Position numbers and translations under genes: made by a program. From contig OZ176052.1 in the NCBI GenBank assembly GCA_964247055.1, positions 558,001-622,000 on the forward strand: DNA of 64,000 bases. Direction: 5' to 3'. The notes under the pieces are model-generated. The model was not told the DNA's origin and did not search any database. It saw only the letters and a program-made list of their open reading frames with translations. Below, in pieces: positions 57,201 through 64,000 of the stretch; positions within the stretch are counted from its first letter, which is position 1; every line of letters begins with the position of its first letter. This DNA comes from Paragordius varius (lineage: Eukaryota > Nematomorpha).

Positions 57201-60200
57201 ATATGTTCTGGTATGATGGTGCTTTTGGTTTGGCCCTTATGAGTGAATTAGAAAGTAATTTGCGCTTTTGTGGTAAGTGCTACATTTCAGAAAATGAAAA
57301 AATGCAGACATTTTTTTATAATAATATTTTTTGGTGAAGGGTAGTGGATTCATTCCGAAAATATCACTAAAATATAATATAAACTTTGTATAAAAGTAAA
57401 ACAATATTTTCAAAAAAGTTTGATTTTTAGATATGTCCATTATTTATGTTTTTCATAATAATATATAACATAATAAAAATAATTTGTTTTTTTTATAAAA
57501 ATGCCAATATTATGGTAGTATAATATTTAAATAATAAGTAAGTATAAGGAAAATAATATTTAAGTAAAAAAATCATTTTTAACGCTTTCAACAAAAATGG
57601 TCATCAAAAATATAATGCTAAACAATGAAATATTATTCGATAGCTAAAAGCCGCTGTATAAAATGAATATCGAAATAATAAAAATATATTATATTTTCCC
57701 ATACAAAAAATGGCATTATCCTCAGACATAACTAAATATTCGAAAAAGAAAAAAATGTGTCAGTAACTAAATTTCAAAGCAACACCCTATTAATTAGGGG
57801 TTAATATTATTTTAAAAACATTTTTGAAAGAATGACAAAAATTTAACTAATAAATTGTTGTTTGGGGTGAAATTTGAACCAAAAAAGCGTTCAAAGATTT
57901 TTAATTTACTATTATATCCCTGCATGTATTAATTAAATGGCGATTCAAAAATGACTTAAGCTATATATAAAAAAGGAATTTCAAGTAATTTGTATGACAG
58001 CGAAACTAGCCTTTTGATAAAAGTATAATAAATATATTTTTCTATGCATTTCGATGTAAAAAAACTTCTAACACTTCTATTTTTTGATTTATTTAGATCT
58101 AAAGGCGTTATATCTTGGGGTTAGGTGATTACTTTCACGTGTATATAAATTCCTTTATTTATAAAAAGCTAATGTTACCGATTTGGGGTTAAATTTATAT
58201 ATAATATATATGTATAAAAATTAATAATTTTACCGCAGTTAATATACTTCAAATTTTCACAACAAAGAACGGTTTCTATCACAATTTCTAAGAACGCTTT
58301 GCTAACAATGAATACCTTAATGATACTTTGCTTTTTTAGTATCACATTAACGATAGATATTATTGGCCCTTTTTGTATTTTAAATGGCTAAAGGGGTATT
58401 TATGTTTGTTGCGTAGGTAATTGAGATTTTCATATTTATTACTTGTCTTAAAATCAATTATAACATGATATTTCATGACAGTGCTGTATTTTTCACCGCA
58501 ATTTAAAATTAAAAAATATGTAACCAATAAAAATCTCACCTGGCAATAGAGATAAAAATTATTTCCATTTAGCCATTTAAAATATGGAAATAAACAATTA
58601 CAGCTGTTTTCTTTAATGTATCATAATGACACATGTTTAAATAAAATTGAGGTGCAGCGTTTTCCATTTTCATAAAAATTTTATTCGAACTTAATTCTCG
58701 AATATGCGACATTTTTAATTGGACAAATAGCAGAGACGATAAAGAATTTTTTTTATATTTTTTACGCTGTTTTAAAGTTTAATATGCATTATACTAATGC
58801 TTTTATAAATATCGCATAACACAGAATTCTGAAACATCTTGTAAGCCCGTATTTTAATAATTTGAATTGGAAGGTATTAATAAAAACGCCATCTGTTTAA
58901 GGACAAGGTACATTAGATATTACTTATATAAATATTACATTAAATTATTGTGCAATTTATTAACAATACCTTCTTTTAATATATTTCTAGCAATACTATA
59001 TTAGATTTAATATAATCATAACAATTAAAAAAAAATAGTATATAATTTTTTTCGTTTTTGCCTCACTACACCACAATGTACAAAAAAAGTATCCTGATGA
59101 AATATATTTTTGATAGAATATTGTATTATGATTATCATGCTTTTGGTTTTGGCCCTTACGAGTGGGTTTAAAAATATATATACACTATGATAGTATATTC
59201 TCTACATAAAAATGTAGAATATGCCCACATTTTTTAGAAAAATTTTTGGTTAAGCTAAATGTTTCATTCCAAAAAATATTACAAATACATATAATAAACA
59301 AAATACTATAATTAAAATAATTTTTAGATGTTTGCTCCTAAAGTCTCAAATTTTAACGCTCTAATTGGCTAGTTTTAATTAAATAAAATAAAAAAATATT
59401 TAAAAACATGTTAAATTTTGATAACCGAAAATATTTGAAAAGCACACTTTTTTCACAAAATTAATTTTTAGCATTTTGTTGAAGCGTAGTTCATAAAATT
59501 TTAAGGCATGATGGAAACGGTAACGTAAGATATGTTAAAAACACTCTAAATCTATATCCCGATGATGCTGAACATTCTAACACCCCAGAAATCAAAATAT
59601 GAGTTCATCTCCAAGTTAAATATTAATTTTGTTTTTTTAGAAAATCACCATCAAAGATAACAATAAAATTTTAAACAGCATTATTGAATAATATAGATAA
59701 AGTGTTTTCATAATATCTCATAGCGTTTAACTCATGCCTCAAAATAGTGTGAAGTACTCTTCAATAAAATTTTGCCATAAATATAATTTTAAGTAAAATA
59801 TCCATTTTTTCGGAAAAAACTTTTTTGATATCAATTAATATATAATAATTTTTATCGCCCAATTTCGGTCCTTTCGTCTTTATTTAAGTAGCTCATTTAA
59901 AGGGTCTAAAAATTTCGAATCCTATATTTAAAAATTAAAATTTCATAAAAATATTGTTTCGCTTTCATATGTATTTTATGAATATTTTATAGTGATATTT
60001 TTTGGAATGAAGCCTCTAGCAAATTTTATCGTCTGCAAATTTTGCCATTTTCTGATATGGAGTCGTTACTACAGAAATTATTATAACTATCTTATACTCG
60101 TGAGAGTCAAAACCAAAAGCACATAATAATCCTGATATATTTTTCTCTCAGAATATATATATATATATATATATACATGTTTCATCAGTTAATTTTTTTG

Positions 60201-60255
60201 TGATATACAAAGATTCATATAGTTTTGGCAAACAATTTAAGTTATAAAGTTTTTA
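57200..60255. repeat. 3.2-kb repeat unit, copy 2
   Basis: Tandem partner of 54030-57200, roughly 80-85% alike by eye with many small indels. It begins GGTTTGGCCCTTATGAGTGA and ends with the inverse (ACTCGTGAGAGTCAAAACCA) near 60100. Probably a foldback-type transposon duplicated in tandem; family unknown. Confidence 0.7.
60150..60175. repeat. (TA)n microsatellite
   Basis: About ten TA units inside copy 2 of the 3.2-kb repeat. Confidence 0.85.
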
Positions 60256-60530
60256 ATTTAATTTAAAATTGAAAGCAGGTTTGATTATATAAAAATCAAA
60301 ATCTATTTTGGACAAAAAAAGCCAAAAAGCTGAGGTTGACCATAACTTAATATTTGAAAAGTGTAGTTTTTTAGGTTTGTAGGCCGTTTTTGAATTCTCG
60401 TGAATGCTCTTAAATAGGCCCGATATCTCACGTTAACGGTAAAAATTTACTGCGGTTACAAACGCAAAAGGCAGTTTTTTTGCAGTAAAAAAAATTGATT
60501 TTCGTTATATGAAGTCAATCTTATAAACTA

Positions 60531-60808
60531 CAGTAAAGATTTAAATTATACGGACAAAATGTAAAAATATAAAGACCCATAATTTCTAAAAGACAACCAT
60601 TATTTTTGAAACCTGGTTTTTTCTAACCATAAATTATTGTTTTGTATAGCAAAGTATGAATTTGATATGGATGTTGGTAATACAACAAATATATATTTTA
60701 CAATTGTAATATAATTTATAGGGGATAAATTAGGGTTTAAAAAAGTGTGGTTGTCTTTTGAAAAATATTTGTCTCTATATTTTTACGTTTTGTCCGTATA
60801 AGTTTTAA
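60531..60808. mobile_element. MITE-1 copy
   Basis: CAGTAAAGATTTAAATTATA to TACGTTTTGTCCGTATAAGT; the last bases of the right end are lost. Confidence 0.85.
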
Positions 60809-61166
60809 TATAACACCGTTAAATAATTGGCCAATTTATTAATTAAAGTATTGCAGTTTTTGGTCAGGGAATTTATTGAAAAAACATTTTATTATTTGAA
60901 ACATTATTTTTTACATAGGTCACGCTTTTTAAATTATTCTAATTAATATATAAACAGCGCTATTCTAAAAATTATAAATGTATATTTAACTTTTGTAATA
61001 TTTTCAGTCTATTTTAAAACGTATATTTGTTTGCCATTCAAATAAAGCATCAATTGCTTGGATTATAATACTATAAAGTGGGTTAATATTTCATAAATTT
61101 TATACAGCCGAAAATGAAAACTATTTAAACTTTTTCTCAACCATTCCTGTAACGTTTCCAAAGGTG

Positions 61167-63584
61167 ATGGATGAAATATCGAATGAATTAAATTTCAACA
61201 TTATTACTACGCACAATAATATAAATAATTGTTATGAAAATAAGCAAGATGACACGTTCTACATGTCATCCAAATTTAATCACCGCAAAAGGGGTAAAAA
61301 TTTTCCCAATACTTTTAATAACTCTCATAGTTATAACAAGGAAAAGTTTTATCAAAACAGCCGTGGTTCTTCAACTATGAATGGTGGAAGGGAAACGAAT
61401 TCCAATTTTAATCCTACTAAATTTCGACATTTTAATCGTTTTAAACATTCTGATATGTTTGATAACAATTTTAACAATAATAGATGTTATGTTACACCAC
61501 CATCGGCCCAACCCAATGATATTGGGATAGACTGTGATGGACATTTATACTACAAGTAATAATTATTTGTCAAAGTTTTAAAAGTACGACACGACGACTT
61601 TATAAGTAATACAATTATAACAGGAAGAGAGATACATGTGTTTTTTTTAAAGTCTCAAAATTTATTTAACAATCAGAAAAAATGACAAATTGATGTCTAA
61701 ATAATATACCATCTATTCCCATTTGAATAAGAAACAACGTCACCATATTTGATTTTTATAGTAGGAATTGGAATTATACGGACAAATTGTAAAATTATAA
61801 AGAAAAATATTTTTGATAGAAAAGACAACTATATTAATTTAATTTTGATTATTTTAATTATTATAACCCATTGTTTAAAATGGCAAAGTGTGAAATAGAC
61901 ATGTATATTGGCAAAACAATCAATTATATATTTTACAATTTTGATTAGGAAAAATAAAATGGTAAAAAGCAGTAGTGTCTTTTTGAAAAAATATTTGCCT
62001 TTATATTTTTTCGTTTTGTCCGTATAATTTGAATTTTTGCTTTGTATATTATTGCATATACTAAAATATTATAGTTTTTAGAGTTAATTAACCTATAGTT
62101 ATCTCAATATTTAGCCAAAATTTTATCGCTGTCCCTAATAGTCCACATACCCTATAATGGTGTGTATGTTGCATTTTCTCAATTGTCTTTTAATGTAAAT
62201 TGAAATGTATAATATTAAAGCCTTCACATTTTATATGTTTTTTTATTTGAACCTAGTAGCCTAATGTACTCAAACCGCTATACTCGCATAGTTTTTATTT
62301 TTATTTCCTATTTAATAAAAATTTTTGTTAATAGATATTTAAGGTAAAAGAAATCTTAATAGTTATTTTGATTCCATATAATTATTATCATGCTGCAAAA
62401 TGGTTTAAAGTTATTTATTATCTGATTTTATATGCATTTCAGTTGGATATATATAAGAGAGCTAAAGATATTTAATAATGTAAAGACTGAAAATAATTTT
62501 GGTAACATATATTTTTTCATTTATTGATAAAAAAATACAGTTCGGCTCTTTCTTCCTCTTTTTAATAAAGGGCAAAGAATTATATCAGGACTCGTCAAAG
62601 CTTTAACAATCGCCTGCTTAGGGCTGACAGTGATAATGGAAAAAATGCGCTGTTTCGAGTTTCGACTCTAGCACTTGACAGACAAAAATTCGGCTTTCAT
62701 TTATAATTATTTGGCCGATTTTAATTATAAAAATAATACTGTAAAAATTAAAATTATACAGACAAACCTGAAAATATAAAAACAAATATTTTTTTCAAAT
62801 GACAACCAACCATACTTTTTTCCTAATAATTTATTTAATTCCCATTCTTTAATATAATTAATTGTGTTACCAATATACATCTCCATTTCATACTGGGTAA
62901 TTTTAAACAATGGCTTATATTTCAAAAAATGGAGAGTAAAAAAAGTATGGTTGTTTTTTTGGAAAAAAATATTTGTCTTTATATTTTTACGTTTTGTCCG
63001 TATTTAATTTTTAGCTAATTATTTTATTAAATTTTACCATATTTGTTAATTATATCGATAGGAACCCATTTGCCAACATAAATCATCAATACAATCAACA
63101 TTTTTATGGTGAGGACCATGGTATGGGTAGCTCTTTACCCATTACCCATAATACTTTGGGGGAACTAACTCCAAAAATGTCTGAAAATCTTGTTAATATT
63201 TCTGCTAAGAATGGTGAACGAGAGAATATGCCTACTCATTTTGCTGCAAAGTTTTCTGGTTTCATATCCTCCTATCCCATGGCAAACAAACATTATCGAG
63301 CCAGTAGTAACCTTAAAAGTCATCACAAGAACAATAATGGTTATGATATGGAACAAGAACTTGTAAAGCATAATGTAGCCTATGAACATACGGAAGATGC
63401 CATTGTGTTTCGGAAAGGACTTAGTTTACAGAACACAGTCAGGTGTATATATATATATATATATAATATGTTATAGCGTGTCAAATTTAGGGTTAAAAAT
63501 GTGGTTTTATTATTATATGGTATTTTTGGATTCTCTTCTTTCAGAATCCAAAATCGGAGATCATTAACTGGAAAAATTAATTAA
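61167..63584 (+). CDS. Asn-rich protein of unknown function, 3 exons, 269 aa (5' end uncertain)
   Basis: Exons: 61167-61555, 63062-63442, 63545-63584; GT-AG junctions, phases 2 and 2, TAA stop. The chosen ATG has a good context (AAGGTGATGG). The frame stays open upstream to an AG at 61107 (ENENYLNFFSTIPVTFPKV), so an earlier exon may exist. The protein is low-complexity and polar: RKRGKNFPN, HFNRFKHSD, NNNR, then IGIDCDGHLYYKNPFANINH across the first junction and HKNNNGYDMEQELVKHN. No domain, signal peptide or membrane segment is recognised. Base composition is clearly less AT-rich than the flanks, which supports coding. Possibly a disordered RNA-binding-type protein, but this is a guess. Confidence 0.65.
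61760..62045. mobile_element. MITE-1 copy
   Basis: TAGTAGGAATTGGAATTATA to CGTATAATTTGAATTTTTGC. First intron of the Asn-rich gene. Confidence 0.8.
62738..63013. mobile_element. MITE-1 copy
   Basis: CTGTAAAAATTAAAATTATA to TACGTTTTGTCCGTATTTAA, ending about 49 bases before exon 2 of the Asn-rich gene. Confidence 0.8.
63444..63466. repeat. Short (TA)n run at an intron start
   Basis: GTGTATATATATATATATAT follows the second exon's donor directly. Confidence 0.8.
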
Positions 63585-64000
63585 GCAGTAAGATGTTTTT
63601 AAATTTTCGTTATAATTCTTATTTATCTAAAATTGCTAAACTTTGAAAATCAATAAAAATACTAAAATACATAAATTAAGCTGTACGACATTTACAAGAT
63701 AAAGCGTTTAAAATAAAAATCAAATTTTATGAAATAGAATTAAAAAGCATATGCCGTAAATTTTTGGTTATGGGCGTTTTAAATACAAAAAATTAAGCTA
63801 AATTATAAAAACTTTAGATTATTTACGTTGATCCCTAAGCTCGGTGCTTGAGATAGAAATTAAATTAAGATTCTAATTTCTATAATAAAATACATTTATG
63901 CACCAAATGTAAAAATGCTTCATGGTTAATAAAAACTAAGTTGGGTCTTAATTGATCCTAAAAGCATATTATTTCTCCATCTCAGGTACTAAACGGGTTA
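63585..64000. other. 3' flank of the Asn-rich gene, nothing seen
   Basis: AT-rich, with an AATAAA word at 63652. No gene or repeat can be supported before the window ends. Confidence 0.4.

Noticed and set aside
1-64000. tRNA, rRNA or other structured RNA genes
   Set aside because: No clover-leaf with consensus A and B boxes and no rRNA core was seen by eye; short elements in this AT-rich sequence could be missed.
1-64000. LTR or other virus-like elements
   Set aside because: No long terminal direct repeats, primer-binding site, protease or integrase motifs were seen; the mobile DNA here is a LINE, a hAT and MITE-type elements.

Overview
The window is a very AT-rich piece of a eukaryotic nuclear genome, probably animal. 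It has many spliceosomal introns with GT-AG borders, the standard genetic code (TAA and TGA used as stops) and metazoan-type genes: a CDH1/FZR1-type APC activator, a LAMMER kinase and a ULK3-type kinase with MIT domains. The proteins are diverged and rich in Asn, Ser and Lys, which suggests a fast-evolving lineage such as a parasitic or cnidarian-like animal. The sequence alone does not name the species.

Layout. 1-385 is the 3' end of a dead RTE-type LINE. 1670-15870 (minus) is a 10-exon FZR1/CDC20-family gene, 687 aa. 18721-35647 (plus) is a 14-exon gene for a 925-aa protein with a C-terminal nucleoside-phosphorylase-superfamily domain. 37800-40138 is a hAT transposon with a perfect 8-bp target duplication and a decayed transposase. 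41548-49814 (plus) is a 12-exon LAMMER/CLK kinase, 386 aa. 50515-52401 (minus) is an intronless ULK3-type kinase, 628 aa. 54030-60255 holds a diverged tandem duplication of a 3.2-kb repeat unit. 61167-63584 (plus) is a 3-exon gene for an Asn-rich protein of unknown function. In all three long genes the exon phases close without a gap, so those models are considered firm.

Most of the rest is small palindromic transposons (MITEs). MITE-1 (ends CAGTAAAAATTG..., TA target) is present in more than 25 copies of about 280 bp. MITE-2 (ends CCATTTACAGTTC..., TA target) has terminal inverted repeats built from 21-bp tandem units and about 13 copies. Related or separate families are MITE-2b, MITE-3 and several single palindromes. 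Many introns consist almost wholly of MITE-1 copies. In one case the element's own end forms the 5' splice site, and in another the element's T-rich end lies directly against the 3' splice site.

The genes do not form an operon or a pathway. FZR1 (cell-cycle proteolysis), the LAMMER kinase (splicing-factor phosphorylation) and ULK3 (autophagy, signalling or abscission in other animals) are ordinary housekeeping regulators. The least familiar protein is the phosphorylase-fold gene, which lacks an expected catalytic Asp. The most striking DNA-level feature is how the MITE families shape introns and expand into arrays.
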